DNA of 64,000 bases from Ardenticatenaceae bacterium (GTDB lineage: Bacteria; Chloroflexota; Anaerolineae; Promineifilales; Promineifilaceae). Of the stretch, positions 25,471 through 34,964 are shown piece by piece. The stretch is taken from NCBI GenBank assembly GCA_020634395.1, contig JACKBU010000019.1, forward strand, positions 1 through 64,000, given 5' to 3'. Every line of letters begins with the position of its first letter. Position 1 is the stretch's first letter. A program made the position numbers and the translations under genes. The notes below the pieces were generated by a model. It worked only from the letters and a program-made list of their open reading frames with translations, was not told the origin of the DNA and did no database searches.

Positions 25471-27891
25471 TTAACTCCCCCCTTTGGTCAACAACTCATA
25501 GTGCATCATGCCCAGGGCATCGATCTGCACATTATCCACGCTGGTCAGGCTGATGGCGTGACGCGGTGTCTGGGTGATGTCCAGCGTGGGCAAATCGGAC
25601 GCCCACAACTGCTGAATCTGGCCGTAGAGTGCCAGGCGAGCTGCGTCGTCCAGTTCGCCGCGCGCCTGCTCCACCAGTTCCGTCATCCGCGCCGATTCGT
25701 AGTTGGAGCAAAACGTATCGGTGGTGTTTTCCAGGAAGAAGTCGGTCCAGGCGGTCATATCCAGATAGTTAACCGGCTGCCCCGGCGAGGGCCAGCCCAG
25801 CAAGTAGGCGGGGTAGCTGCACGTATCGATCTGCGTGCGGTACGTTTCCCACGGCGCGCCTTCCAACGTCACCTTGAAGATGCCCGTTTCTTCTAGCTGA
25901 GCCTTGATGGCTTCGGCGTAGGCTTGCTCCAGGGGGGAGTAACGGCCGTCATTCAAAAACCACAGCGTCACTTCCAGCGGCTTCTCGGCGCTGTATCCTT
26001 CCGTACGCAGCAGCGTCTGCGCCCGGCTCAGGTCACGCGGCGGCAAGGCGGCGACAAACCCCGGCACCTCATTGGGAACCGGACTGTACAGCGGTGTTCG
26101 CTCACCGTTAAAAACCGTCTCTGCCAGCGCTTCCCGGTCCAACGACAACGCTGCGGCTTCGCGGATGCTGCGCCGGGTCCACGGCTCCTGCTTCTGATCA
26201 AAGATGATATAGCTCTTAAAATTGGCCGGCCCGGTCCAACTGTCATAGTCGGCACGGCCGTCGCCATCGCCGTCAACCCCGCTCAAGGCGGCAAAATCGC
26301 TGTAGGGCAGCCCGGTCCAGGCCATGTCAATCGAGCCAAACTCCTCCAACGATACACGCATCTCGGCCACGCTCTCGTAAAAGCGCACCTTGATGTTTTC
26401 AAAGGCCGGCGGCGGCTCGCCCGGCCACTCGGGATTGGCTTTCAGGCGGATGTTGTCCGGCTCCCAACTGACGATGGTATATGGCCCAATCCCGCCGCAC
26501 GTGCTGGTCAGGTCTTCCGTCTCCGCATAACAATCCTGGCTGACGGGGAAGAAGGGCGGGGTGGCCAGGATGCTGGGGAAATAGGCTGTCGGTTCCTGGA
26601 GCACAAACTTCACGGTGAACGGATCGACGGCCTGCACCGCATCGGGGTCGGCATATCCGTCTTCGTCGCTGTCCTTCAGGAAGTTGTTCATCAGGTAGCC
26701 GCCGCGGCCAAACCGGGCGCGGTTCACGGACCAGACCACGTCGGCGGAGGTAAACTCACGGCCGTCTGGGAACTGCAGCCCCTGCTTGAGGGCAATCGTG
26801 TATTCCAGCTTGTCCTCCGAGACGTGCGGCGGCCCGGCCGCCAGCAGCGGTTGGAGTTGATTATCGGCCGTGTAGCGGTAGAGGCCGCTCATGGTGTTCA
26901 TCTTCATTTCCCAGCTGATCAGATCCGGCGGCATGGCCGGGTCCATGTCCGTCAACTGCCCCACCATGCCAATGATAACTTCGCTGGCCGGCGTGCCGGT
27001 GCGCGGCTCGCCGGGGTCCAGCGGCGCATCGCCCTCTTCAGCAATCAGCATCACCGTCATGCGCTCGATGACGTTTTCATCCTTCATGCGGGCGATAGCT
27101 TCGTTTAGCCGGTCCAGCAGCTGCGTGTTATCGGCCGCCACAGCCATGCCAAACGAACGGCCGCTGATCCAGGCTGCCTGGCCCGTACCGCCCACCAGCT
27201 TCAACTGCTCCGGGTAGGTTTCGGCAAAATGCTCGCCGCTGTAGCTGTCCAGCACCACCACGCGCACGTTCTGGTCGACAAGGGCCTGCACGGCCTGCGT
27301 CGTGGTCTCAAAGGTTTGCACGTCTTCTTCGGCCAGGGCCAGCTCTTTCAAGGCGGTCACCTCGCCATAGCTGTTGTGTACCACGCCCACCTTCACACCC
27401 GGCTGCAAATCGTTTACCGACTGAATCTCATTTTCATCGGCCAGCACCAGCATGTCCTGGCCGACCTCCAGGTAGGGGTCCGTATAAGCGATGCCTTCCG
27501 GCGGTGTGTCGGGGATGGGGACCGGCGGCATCACGGCGTTGAATTCCTGGCTGGTATGGTTGGCCAGGCTTTCCAGCACACCCTGGTAAGGGGTGACGAC
27601 AAACTCGTATTCAAAGCTCCCTTCGGCGGCAATGCTGCTCATGATGCTTTCGTTAAAGCCCACGATGTTGCCAAACTCATCGAATTCGGTGAAGGGTGGA
27701 TTGGGGGCGTCGGTGGCAATCACGATGAAGTCGCGGTTGGTTTGCGTATCGGTTACGGCCGTTGGCTCTGGCTGGCTGGTAGGCGTGGGGGGGAGAGGGG
27801 TAACGGCCGTTTCCTCGCCCGCGTTGTTACAAGCCACGGCCACAATAACCAACAGCGCCAGTAAAGCTGTTTGTTTTAGTTTGACGATCAT
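25471..27891 (-). CDS. Fused ABC solute-binding lipoprotein: family 3 domain plus family 5 domain
   Basis: An 806-residue lipoprotein with signal peptide and lipobox ending at Cys21 (LLVIVAVAC). After a proline/threonine linker, residues about 52-285 form a polar-amino-acid-type binding domain (FIVIATDAPNPPFTEFDEFGNIVGFNESIM, then DLQPGVKVGVVHNSYGEV). From about 305 to the end is an oligopeptide/dipeptide-type domain (LKQGLQFPDGREFTSADVVWSVNRA, then EAAALSLDREALAETVFNG). Two acidic Ca2+-loop-like motifs sit in the second half: DSDEDGYADPD and DGDGDGRADYD. Each family is normally a separate protein. No permease or ATPase gene is adjacent; the nearest ABC system is the LIV operon. Confidence 0.88.
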   Translation of the reverse strand: MIVKLKQTALLALLVIVAVACNNAGEETAVTPLPPTPTSQPEPTAVTDTQTNRDFIVIATDAPNPPFTEFDEFGNIVGFNESIMSSIAAEGSFEYEFVVTPYQGVLESLANHTSQEFNAVMPPVPIPDTPPEGIAYTDPYLEVGQDMLVLADENEIQSVNDLQPGVKVGVVHNSYGEVTALKELALAEEDVQTFETTTQAVQALVDQNVRVVVLDSYSGEHFAETYPEQLKLVGGTGQAAWISGRSFGMAVAADNTQLLDRLNEAIARMKDENVIERMTVMLIAEEGDAPLDPGEPRTGTPASEVIIGMVGQLTDMDPAMPPDLISWEMKMNTMSGLYRYTADNQLQPLLAAGPPHVSEDKLEYTIALKQGLQFPDGREFTSADVVWSVNRARFGRGGYLMNNFLKDSDEDGYADPDAVQAVDPFTVKFVLQEPTAYFPSILATPPFFPVSQDCYAETEDLTSTCGGIGPYTIVSWEPDNIRLKANPEWPGEPPPAFENIKVRFYESVAEMRVSLEEFGSIDMAWTGLPYSDFAALSGVDGDGDGRADYDSWTGPANFKSYIIFDQKQEPWTRRSIREAAALSLDREALAETVFNGERTPLYSPVPNEVPGFVAALPPRDLSRAQTLLRTEGYSAEKPLEVTLWFLNDGRYSPLEQAYAEAIKAQLEETGIFKVTLEGAPWETYRTQIDTCSYPAYLLGWPSPGQPVNYLDMTAWTDFFLENTTDTFCSNYESARMTELVEQARGELDDAARLALYGQIQQLWASDLPTLDITQTPRHAISLTSVDNVQIDALGMMHYELLTKGGS

Positions 27892-27981
27892 GAGGGGGAG
27901 TATAACGTCTGGAGAATCTGGCGGCGAGAAAAGTAAGTCGGAGGGGCTGTCCGCTAATTGTATTTAAAGGTTGGTGATCCG

Positions 27982-28075
27982 GAGTACAAGTGTACAGGTG
28001 TATAGGTGATCAGGTGTTCAAGTGTTCAGGTAAAGGGAGGACACATAAACACTTGAACACCTGATCACTTAAATA
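27982..28075. repeat. Word-built inverted repeat (GTGTTCAGGT/AACACTTGAAC)
   Basis: The left arm repeats AGGTGTTCAAGTGTTCAGGT-type words. The right arm, from about 28040, has AACACTTGAACACCTGATCACTT, the complement in a shifted order. It lies between two minus-strand genes, downstream of the FAD oxidoreductase start-to-stop reading direction and upstream of the binding-protein gene's far end, so it may insulate the two. It uses the same vocabulary as 19949-20044. Confidence 0.7.
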
Positions 28076-28079
28076 CTCA

Positions 28080-29240
28080 TTACACCACGTTGTATTCCTG
28101 GATCAGCCGCCCTTCGGCAAAGCGCTGGTAGTCCAACATCGAAATGTCCAGTGCAGACGCACGGCCGTCCAAAATAATCTCGGCCATCAACAAACCGGCG
28201 GCCGGGCCATGCATAAACCCATGGCCGGAAAATCCGCCCACCACATAATAACCCGCCACCTGCGGCACCGCCCCAAAAATTGGATGTGCATCGGGCGTTA
28301 CCTCATACAGCCCGGCCCAGGCAGACAGCCGCCCGGCCTGGGCCAGCAGCGGCAGGCGAGTAATGGCTGCTTCCATGTGGGTTTCTTCCCAGGCGATATC
28401 CACGCTTTCATCGAAGCCCGGCTTTTCGCCAGGGTTAGACATGCCGGTCAGCAGGCCATCGCCCTCGCGGTGGAAGTAGAGGCTGCGGGCAAAATCGATC
28501 ACGAAGGGAAAATCGGAGGGGATGTCCGGCATGGGCGTGGTCGTGAGCATCTGGCGGCGCAAGGGCGTGATGGGCAGGGGAGCGCCCACCATGTCGCCGA
28601 TCAATCCTGCCCACGGCCCGGCCGCGTTGACGACGGTATGGCAGGCGATACGGCCGTTTGCCGTTTGCACGGCCGTCACCCGCCCCCCGCTGGTTTCGAT
28701 GCTGGTAACGGCCGTGTCCGTAAAAGCGTGCACACCCAACCGCCGCGCGGCCGTCACGTAGCCGTTCACCACGCCGTTGGGATCGGCCAGCCCGTCGCCG
28801 GGGTGGAACGTGCCCGCCAGCACGTCGGCGGCGGCCAGTTGAGGCACGCGCCAGCGCACTTCGTCGCCGCTCAGCCACTGCGTAGGTACACCCAGGCGGT
28901 TCTGCATCGCCATGTTGTGCTGAAACATGGCCACGTCCCGCTCGTTGGTCAGCAGAAACAGATAACCGCACCAGCGTAAATCAATCGCCTGACCGGTTTC
29001 CTCTTCAAAGCGCTCCAGCATCGGCAGGCTTAGCTGCGATAGGCGCACGTTGATCTCTGTGCTGAACTGGTAGCGAATGCCGCCGGCACACTTGCCGGTG
29101 GCCCCCAGGCCGAAAAAGGACTGCTTTTCCAGCAGCACCACGTTTTTCTGACCCCGCAGCGCCAGGTGATAGGCCGTACTGGCTCCCATCACGCCGCCGC
29201 CAATGACGACAACATCTGCTGATTTGGGTAGTTCGTTCAT
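28080..29240 (-). CDS. FAD-dependent oxidoreductase of the DAO family (sarcosine/glycine oxidase-like)
   Basis: A 386-residue flavoenzyme that oxidises an amino or imino acid. The N-terminal dinucleotide fold VVVIGGGVMGASTAYHLALRG is complete; ATGKCAGGIRYQFSTE follows. HPGDGLADPNGVVNGY and NAAGPWAG are typical of the sarcosine oxidase beta/D-amino-acid dehydrogenase branch. Near the end, GLYEVTPDAHPIFG and GGFSGHGFMHGPAAGLLMAE bind FAD. It follows the ornithine-cyclodeaminase-family gene closely, which suggests joint breakdown of a cyclic or N-methyl amino acid such as a proline derivative; this is inference. Confidence 0.85.
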   Translation of the reverse strand: MNELPKSADVVVIGGGVMGASTAYHLALRGQKNVVLLEKQSFFGLGATGKCAGGIRYQFSTEINVRLSQLSLPMLERFEEETGQAIDLRWCGYLFLLTNERDVAMFQHNMAMQNRLGVPTQWLSGDEVRWRVPQLAAADVLAGTFHPGDGLADPNGVVNGYVTAARRLGVHAFTDTAVTSIETSGGRVTAVQTANGRIACHTVVNAAGPWAGLIGDMVGAPLPITPLRRQMLTTTPMPDIPSDFPFVIDFARSLYFHREGDGLLTGMSNPGEKPGFDESVDIAWEETHMEAAITRLPLLAQAGRLSAWAGLYEVTPDAHPIFGAVPQVAGYYVVGGFSGHGFMHGPAAGLLMAEIILDGRASALDISMLDYQRFAEGRLIQEYNVV

Positions 29241-29305
29241 AGTTTCTAAGAGGTATCACACGGCGAGCGGCGTATGGCGGGTTTGCCCGCTGCCCGCTCC
29301 TCGCC

Positions 29306-30301
29306 TCATAACACTGCTTCCGTCCCTAGATTGGCAGCCTGGGCGTTGTGCAGCACAATGCGCGCGGCGACCGCGTCTTGCACCGCCAGCCCGACCGATT
29401 TGAAAAAGGTGATCTGCTCTGAGCTGGTACGCCCCAGTTTTTGGCCGGACACGATCTCGCCCAGCTCGGCGTGGATGTGGTCGGCCGCGATGTCGCCGTT
29501 TTGCAGCGGGATAATCAGGTCACCGGCTTCGGCCAGCACGGCCGTTTGCGAATCCACCACCACCAGCGAGCGTTGTACCGTCACGGCGTCCACCTCTTGC
29601 ATGGTGGGTAAATACGCGCCCACGGCGTTGATGTGCATGCCGGGAGCCAGGTGTCGGCCGTCAAAAACCGGCGTGCTGGCCGTGGTGGCCGTACAAATAA
29701 TGTCTGCGCCGCGCACGGCCGTTTCCGGGCTGTCGGCCACGCGTATGTCGGTAGGGATAGGCCCGCAGCCGGCCATTTCCGCGGCAAAAGCCGCCGCCTG
29801 CTCAGGAGCCAAACTGTAGACGCGCACTTCGCGGATGGGCCGCACGGTGCAAACCGCTTCCAACTGGGTGCGTGCCTGCACGCCGCTGCCAAATATGGCG
29901 GCGACGGCCGCATCTGGCCGGGCCAGCACGTCGGTGGCCGCGCCGGAAGCGGCCCCGGTGCGAATGGCCGTGAGCGCGCTGCCTTCCATGATGGCTAACG
30001 GCCGTCCTGTGGCCGCATCCAGAGCCAGTACCAGGCCGTAAATCACCGGCTCGCCGCGCTGCGCGTTTTGCGGGAAAACGGATACCACCTTGACGGCCAG
30101 TGAAGGCGCATCTTCATCAGGCAGGTAAGCGGGCATGACGAGGGTCGTTCCGTCCCGGTCGGCGACGCCGACGTGGGAGCGCAGCGGCATAACAGCCTGC
30201 CCGGCAGACAGGCTGGCGTAGGCGGCTTTCATGCCGTCTATGGCCTGGGCCATCGGCAGCGCCTGGCGCACATCCTGGGCAGAAAGCAGTCGGATTTTCA
30301 T
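29306..30301 (-). CDS. Ornithine cyclodeaminase / mu-crystallin family protein
   Basis: A 331-residue NAD(P)-dependent enzyme family that includes ornithine cyclodeaminase, alanine dehydrogenase and pyrroline-2-carboxylate/ketimine reductases. Seen: MPLRSHVGV near the substrate site, GSALTAIRTGAASGAATDVLA (ornithine and nucleotide site), Rossmann motif AAIFGSGVQARTQLEAV, DIICTATTASTPVFDG and INAVGAYLPTMQEVD. The start at 30301 has a perfect GGGAGGT site. Next to an amine oxidase and an amino acid transporter, a role in reducing a cyclic imine is more likely than arginine catabolism, but this is not proven. Confidence 0.87.
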   Translation of the reverse strand: MKIRLLSAQDVRQALPMAQAIDGMKAAYASLSAGQAVMPLRSHVGVADRDGTTLVMPAYLPDEDAPSLAVKVVSVFPQNAQRGEPVIYGLVLALDAATGRPLAIMEGSALTAIRTGAASGAATDVLARPDAAVAAIFGSGVQARTQLEAVCTVRPIREVRVYSLAPEQAAAFAAEMAGCGPIPTDIRVADSPETAVRGADIICTATTASTPVFDGRHLAPGMHINAVGAYLPTMQEVDAVTVQRSLVVVDSQTAVLAEAGDLIIPLQNGDIAADHIHAELGEIVSGQKLGRTSSEQITFFKSVGLAVQDAVAARIVLHNAQAANLGTEAVL

Positions 30302-30359
30302 TGTACCTCCCGTAAGAATTGTGAATCGGGCAGCGGGCAAAACCAGCTGCTCGCAGGCG

Positions 30360-31595
30360 CTATCCGCCTGGCATCCAAACAAGTTCTGGCGGCCACTTCT
30401 GGCCGTCGATCTGGGCGGCGGAAAGCCGGTAGATGCCCACGGCCGTATCGGCGGCACAGTCTCCTGTAGCGGAGCAGGTCAGATTGCCGGTGGCGCCGGG
30501 AAAAACGGCCGTCTGGTTAAGGGCATCGCGCAGGGCCTGCCGGCCGATCAGTAGGGCGCCGCTGCGCCCTTCCTGGGCTACATTACTCACGGCCGTCAGC
30601 AGGAGATTGGCCGCATCATAGGCCGGACCGTAAACCTGGCCGTCCGGCGCTGTCCCAAAGCGCTCCTGCCAATCGGCCTGGAGCGTGGCGGCCTCTGGCC
30701 CCTGGACCACCGGCCCGGCAACGTACATATTACTCACTGCCGACGAGCCGACGCCTTGCGGAAAGGTAGGCACAAACAGGCCCGTTCCGCCGAGCAGCGT
30801 GGTGGCGCCAAACCCGGTGATGCGCGAGATTGTATTCACAATCAGGTTACCTTCCGGCTCCAGGACCGGCAAATAGAGCACGTCGGGCGAGCTGGATAAA
30901 GCGCCAATCAGCAGGTCAGCGGTATCTGTAGCGGCGGTAGGAATGCTGCCCTGAAAGGTGACGGCGCCGCCGGTTTGGCGAAAGGTGCGCACGAATGTTT
31001 CCATGAGTGCCTGTCCTTGCGGTGTGTTGGCGAAGATGACGGCGGCCGTTTGGGCGTTGAGGAACTGGGCTGCAAACTCGGCGGTGACCTGGGCCTGGCG
31101 GGTATCGGGCGGCGCCGTGCGGTAATAACCGGGCTGCCACAGGCCGCCATCGGCGGGAGCGACGGTGAGGGAGACGGCCGTGTTGGCCGGTGAGATCATC
31201 ACCAGACCGGCCTGGCTGACGACAGGCAGGATGGCCTCGGTAACGGCCGTACAAATAGGCCCAATAATGCCGACCACCTCGGGAGAAACGGCCGTGAGCG
31301 AAGCCAGTTCCGCCTGCGCGCTGCCCGCCTCGCAAACAGAATCGGCCGTTACCAGTTCCAGCGGATGGCCCAAAACACCACCCCCCTGGTTGCTGACAGC
31401 TATTTCCACACCGCTCAACGCTTCCTCCCCTAAATCGGCGGCCTCACCCGAAAGCGGTAGGAGCACCGCCAGAGAGATCGGATCATTTTTGCCCACTTCA
31501 ACACAGCCCAGGGGATCATTGCAGACGAGGTTATCGCGCTGGCAGGCTGCCAGACTGCTGCCCAACAGCAGCAAAACCACCGGCAGACGCAGCAT
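30360..31595 (-). CDS. LIV-type ABC substrate-binding lipoprotein (second copy)
   Basis: A 411-residue periplasmic-type binding lipoprotein. Signal peptide MLRLPVVLLLLGSSLAAC with lipobox LAAC; mature region with ISLAVLLPLSGEAADLGEEALSGVEIAVSNQGG, typical of LivJ/PBP type 1, and PEVVGIIGPICTAVTEAILPV. It shares CxDPxGCVEVxxxDPI and LIGRQALRDAL with the first LivJ at 36186. The start is set at the Met before the signal peptide; in-frame upstream Met codons exist. As the last gene of the LIV operon it could give the transporter a second ligand. Confidence 0.87.
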   Translation of the reverse strand: MLRLPVVLLLLGSSLAACQRDNLVCNDPLGCVEVGKNDPISLAVLLPLSGEAADLGEEALSGVEIAVSNQGGGVLGHPLELVTADSVCEAGSAQAELASLTAVSPEVVGIIGPICTAVTEAILPVVSQAGLVMISPANTAVSLTVAPADGGLWQPGYYRTAPPDTRQAQVTAEFAAQFLNAQTAAVIFANTPQGQALMETFVRTFRQTGGAVTFQGSIPTAATDTADLLIGALSSSPDVLYLPVLEPEGNLIVNTISRITGFGATTLLGGTGLFVPTFPQGVGSSAVSNMYVAGPVVQGPEAATLQADWQERFGTAPDGQVYGPAYDAANLLLTAVSNVAQEGRSGALLIGRQALRDALNQTAVFPGATGNLTCSATGDCAADTAVGIYRLSAAQIDGQKWPPELVWMPGG

Positions 31596-31709
31596 GTCAA
31601 TTAAAAGTCCCAGCTTTGGGGATATCATGGATAGTGAGGATGAGACGTCTCTATGACGATTCTCAGGTTGCGCATTCACCCCCAAACCTTCTGAATTCCG
31701 CGCATTGGC

Positions 31710-32423
31710 TCATTCGATGCCCAAATAGGCTTTTTGCACCATGGGATTTCTTTGGAGTTCTTTGGCTGAATCGCTTAACACGATGGTTCCAGTTTGCAGC
31801 ACATAGCCGCGATGAGCGACTTGTAAGGCCATGTGGGCGTTTTGCTCCACTAGCAGCACCGTTGTGCCGTTCTTGTTGATTTCGGTGATGGTGTCAAAAA
31901 TCGCTTCCACCAGTACGGGGGCCAGACCCATGGAGGGTTCATCGAGCAGCAACAAGGTGGGGCGAGACATCATGGCCCGGCCCATGGCCAGCATTTGCTG
32001 TTCGCCGCCGCTCATGGTGCCGGCCAGCTGCTTTTTACGCTCTGCCAGACGGGGGAAGAGTTCATAGACGCTGTTGAGATCGGCGATGATGCCATCTTTG
32101 TCGGTGCGGTGAAAAGCTCCCATTTCCAGGTTTTCCAGCACGGTGAGCTTGGCAAAAACGCCGCGGCCTTCGGGCACCATGGCCACGCCGCGGCTAACCA
32201 GTTCGTGGGCTTTGTGATTGCTCAAATCCTCGCCGCCCAGGGTGATAGCCCCCGGTTTGGGCGGAATCAGCCCGCTGATGGAACGCAGGGTGGTGGTTTT
32301 GCCGGCGCCGTTGCCGCCAATCAGGGAAACGATTTCCCCTTCTTCGACCTGAAGCGAAATACCTTTAAGAGCATGGATGTTGCCATAATAGGCGTGGAGA
32401 TTGTTGACTTCGAGTAGAGCCAT
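31710..32423 (-). CDS. livF: LIV ABC transporter ATP-binding protein LivF
   Basis: A 237-residue ATPase. Walker A GGNGAGKTTTLRSISGL, Q-loop region, signature MSGGEQQMLAMGRAMMSRP, Walker B LLLLDEPSMGLAP and the H-loop VEQNAHMAL. The YYGNIHALKGISLQV opening and the YVLQTGTIVLSDSAKEL tail are LivF features. It pairs with LivG to energise branched-chain or other amino acid import. It lies 20 bp after livG. Confidence 0.95.
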   Translation of the reverse strand: MALLEVNNLHAYYGNIHALKGISLQVEEGEIVSLIGGNGAGKTTTLRSISGLIPPKPGAITLGGEDLSNHKAHELVSRGVAMVPEGRGVFAKLTVLENLEMGAFHRTDKDGIIADLNSVYELFPRLAERKKQLAGTMSGGEQQMLAMGRAMMSRPTLLLLDEPSMGLAPVLVEAIFDTITEINKNGTTVLLVEQNAHMALQVAHRGYVLQTGTIVLSDSAKELQRNPMVQKAYLGIE

Positions 32424-32443
32424 CTGGCGATTCCTTTTTCCCG

Positions 32444-33241
32444 TTACGCTGAAACTTCGATGGTTGCACTGGCCGCTGCGCCGCGTCCCAGATACGCTTC
32501 GATAACTTCCGGATTACTTTGGATTTCTGCCGGTTTGCCTTCGGCGATCTTTTTGCCGTAGTCCAACACGGTGATTTGTTCAGAAATGCCCATTACCACG
32601 CGCATGTCGTGCTCGATAAGCAAGATGGTGATGTCCAGCTCGTCGCGGAGGTTTTGAATAAACTCGGTGGTTTGGGCTGTTTCGCGGGGGTTCATGCCGG
32701 CGGTCGGTTCATCGAGCAGCAGCAGCTTGGGTTTGCTGGCTAAGGCGCGGGCTATCTCCAGACGCCGCTGGTCGCCATAGGGCAGGTTGCGGGCTAAATC
32801 ATCACCTTTGCCGCGCAGTCCCACAAAATCAAGCAGGCGGTTGGCTTCGATGAGGGCTTCCCGTTCCTCACGAACTGTGCCGGGTAGATGGAATAGGGCG
32901 CCAATCCAGTTGGACTGAAGCTGGGGTTCCATGCCAGCCAGGATATTTTCGATGGTGGACATGGAGTTAAACAGGCGGATGTTTTGGTAGGTACGGGATA
33001 TGCCGAGGCGGGCGATTTGATCGGGGGAACGACCTTTGATGGAACGGCCGTTAAACACAATATCCCCCTCGTCGATATCATAAAACCCGGTGATGCAGTT
33101 GAAAAAAGTGGTCTTGCCTGCCCCGTTGGGGCCGATAATGCTGACAATAGACCGCTGCGGGATGGTAAAAGTCAGGTCGCTGACGGCTACCAGACCACCA
33201 AATCGTTTTACAACTTTTGTGGTTTCCAGGATGTTTGTCAT
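32444..33241 (-). CDS. livG: LIV ABC transporter ATP-binding protein LivG
   Basis: A 265-residue ATPase starting MTNILETTKVVKRFGGLVAVS. Walker A IIGPNGAGKTTFFNCITGFY, the LivG-specific segment ISRTYQNIRLFNSMSTIENILAG, LPYGDQRRLEIARALASKPKLLLLDEPTAGMNP (a degenerate YGDQRRLE signature typical of LivG), and IEHDMRVVMGISEQITVLDYG. The start at 33241 lies 12 bp after livM; an open frame extends upstream inside livM but is not used. Confidence 0.95.
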   Translation of the reverse strand: MTNILETTKVVKRFGGLVAVSDLTFTIPQRSIVSIIGPNGAGKTTFFNCITGFYDIDEGDIVFNGRSIKGRSPDQIARLGISRTYQNIRLFNSMSTIENILAGMEPQLQSNWIGALFHLPGTVREEREALIEANRLLDFVGLRGKGDDLARNLPYGDQRRLEIARALASKPKLLLLDEPTAGMNPRETAQTTEFIQNLRDELDITILLIEHDMRVVMGISEQITVLDYGKKIAEGKPAEIQSNPEVIEAYLGRGAAASATIEVSA

Positions 33242-33252
33242 GGGTTGATCCT

Positions 33253-34953
33253 CTAGGCCAGGGAGTGCACTTCTTCCGTCTCGTCCTCTGAGATGTGTTC
33301 CATTTGCGATTCGTGCAGCTCGCGGCGGCGGACAGGGGACGGCCACAAGCCTTCTGGCCGAAGCAGCATGGTCACGATGAGCAGTGCGCCGTAGAGCAGC
33401 AGGCGATATTCGGCAAATTCGCGCAGTAGTTCAGGCAAACCTACCAGCACCAGTGCGCCCACGACCACGCCCGGCAGACTGCCCAACCCACCGACGATGA
33501 TAAGGCTCAAGACGTTGATAGATATGAGCAGGTTAAAACTGTGCGGGAAAATGGAACTGAGGCGCGAGGCAAAAATCGCTCCGGCCAGCCCTGAGAAAGC
33601 CGCGCCGGTGGCAAAAGCCATCAGTTTGGTGCTGACCAGGCGAATGCCCATCGCTTCGGCTACGTCTTCATCTTCGCGCAGGGCCATCCAACGGCGTCCC
33701 AGGCGGGCATCTCGGAAGCGCCAGGAGACGAAAGCGGCTAACAAACAACCGGCCAAAATGAGGTAATAGAAGTGTTCTGGCTGTACGAAGACAAAGTCGA
33801 GGATTTGTGGTTTGCCAATCTGTAAAATGCCTTGGGCGCCGCCGATGTAGGGTTTGAGAAGGTCAGAGACGACCAGCACGCGAATAATTTCGCCGAAACC
33901 CAGGGTGACGATAGCCAGGTAGTCGCCGCGCATGCGCAGCACAGGGACGCCTAGGATGATACCCGCCAGGGTGGCGGCTATGACGCTGAAGGGCAGGGCC
34001 GCCCAGAAGGAGATTCCCCCAATGCCTAAATCGCCTTGTGTGGTCAGCAGGCCCATGACATAGGCGCCGATGGCAAAGAAGGCTACGTAGCCCAAATCCA
34101 GCAGACCGGCGAAGCCCACGACAATATTTAGCCCTAAGCCCATGAGCACAAACGTGCCAACGACATCGGCTACTTCCGTGAGATAGGTGCCCATGATAAA
34201 GGGCAGAATGAGGATAAAGGCGATCAGCAGACCGATGTTCAGGCGGCGAAGTTGTTTGGCGGTAGATGGCGGCCGGGCGATGCGGCGGCGCTCGGCGGCT
34301 TCTTTGCCCCGCGCGGTCCACCAGGCGTTGATGGCCACAGCCAGGACGAAGATAACGACGGCCGTGGCCGGGGTGATGCCCTTGTCGCCAAACAGGAGTG
34401 CCAGCAAGGCGCGCGGCGAATACGGCCGTAAAATCAGCAGCAAAATCTCCGACAACAGACCAATGCCCAACATCCACAAGAGGCCATATAACAACGGCTT
34501 TTGGATGCGCTCCGACAGCAGGTCGAAAGCCGCGCCAATGACACCGAGCACGCCCATGACCACCAGCAAAATCAGGCTGCCGGTCACCGTTCCCTGGTCA
34601 AAAGTCAGGATGTTGATGAGCGCCGGTGTAACATTAACAAAGGAATCGCGGATATCGGGCCAGAGCACCGTCAGGATGATGAGGAAAACGAGGGGAACGG
34701 CCGTTAACAAACCGGCCACCAAACCGCGCAAAAGCGCTCCCACTGGGGTGACGCCTTCCCCTTTCTTCCAGGAAAAATAACCGCCAATCAGGGCCGTGCT
34801 AAACAGCAGCAACTGCCCCAAAGTGAGGACGCCGGTGATAATGTCGCGCACGTCAAACGTCTCGACCATGCCAATGGCGCTTACACTTAAGGCCACCACA
34901 CCGGCAATTAAACCATAGCGGACCGCTTTGCTAAAATTAGTTGATTGGGCCAT
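33253..34953 (-). CDS. livM: LIV ABC permease LivM with a long membrane N-terminal extension
   Basis: A 566-residue permease, far longer than ordinary LivM (about 330-420). The conserved core begins near residue 228 (NIGLLIAFILILPFIMGTYL) and holds GLNIVVGFAGLLDLGYVAFFAIGAY, RMRGDYLAIVTLGFGEIIRVL, the EAA-like RRWMALREDEDVAEAMGI and FSLAGAIFAS-like GLAGAIFASRL. About 220 residues with roughly six extra helices precede it. The C-terminal tail is acidic (EHISEDETEEVHSLA). It lies 11 bp after livH and just before livG. Confidence 0.92.
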   Translation of the reverse strand: MAQSTNFSKAVRYGLIAGVVALSVSAIGMVETFDVRDIITGVLTLGQLLLFSTALIGGYFSWKKGEGVTPVGALLRGLVAGLLTAVPLVFLIILTVLWPDIRDSFVNVTPALINILTFDQGTVTGSLILLVVMGVLGVIGAAFDLLSERIQKPLLYGLLWMLGIGLLSEILLLILRPYSPRALLALLFGDKGITPATAVVIFVLAVAINAWWTARGKEAAERRRIARPPSTAKQLRRLNIGLLIAFILILPFIMGTYLTEVADVVGTFVLMGLGLNIVVGFAGLLDLGYVAFFAIGAYVMGLLTTQGDLGIGGISFWAALPFSVIAATLAGIILGVPVLRMRGDYLAIVTLGFGEIIRVLVVSDLLKPYIGGAQGILQIGKPQILDFVFVQPEHFYYLILAGCLLAAFVSWRFRDARLGRRWMALREDEDVAEAMGIRLVSTKLMAFATGAAFSGLAGAIFASRLSSIFPHSFNLLISINVLSLIIVGGLGSLPGVVVGALVLVGLPELLREFAEYRLLLYGALLIVTMLLRPEGLWPSPVRRRELHESQMEHISEDETEEVHSLA

Positions 34954-34964
34954 GGTTCGCTCCT

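Noticed and set aside
25924..27108. A 394-codon open frame on the plus strand inside the fused binding-protein gene
   Set aside because: Shadow of the real gene; no ribosome site and no recognisable domain.
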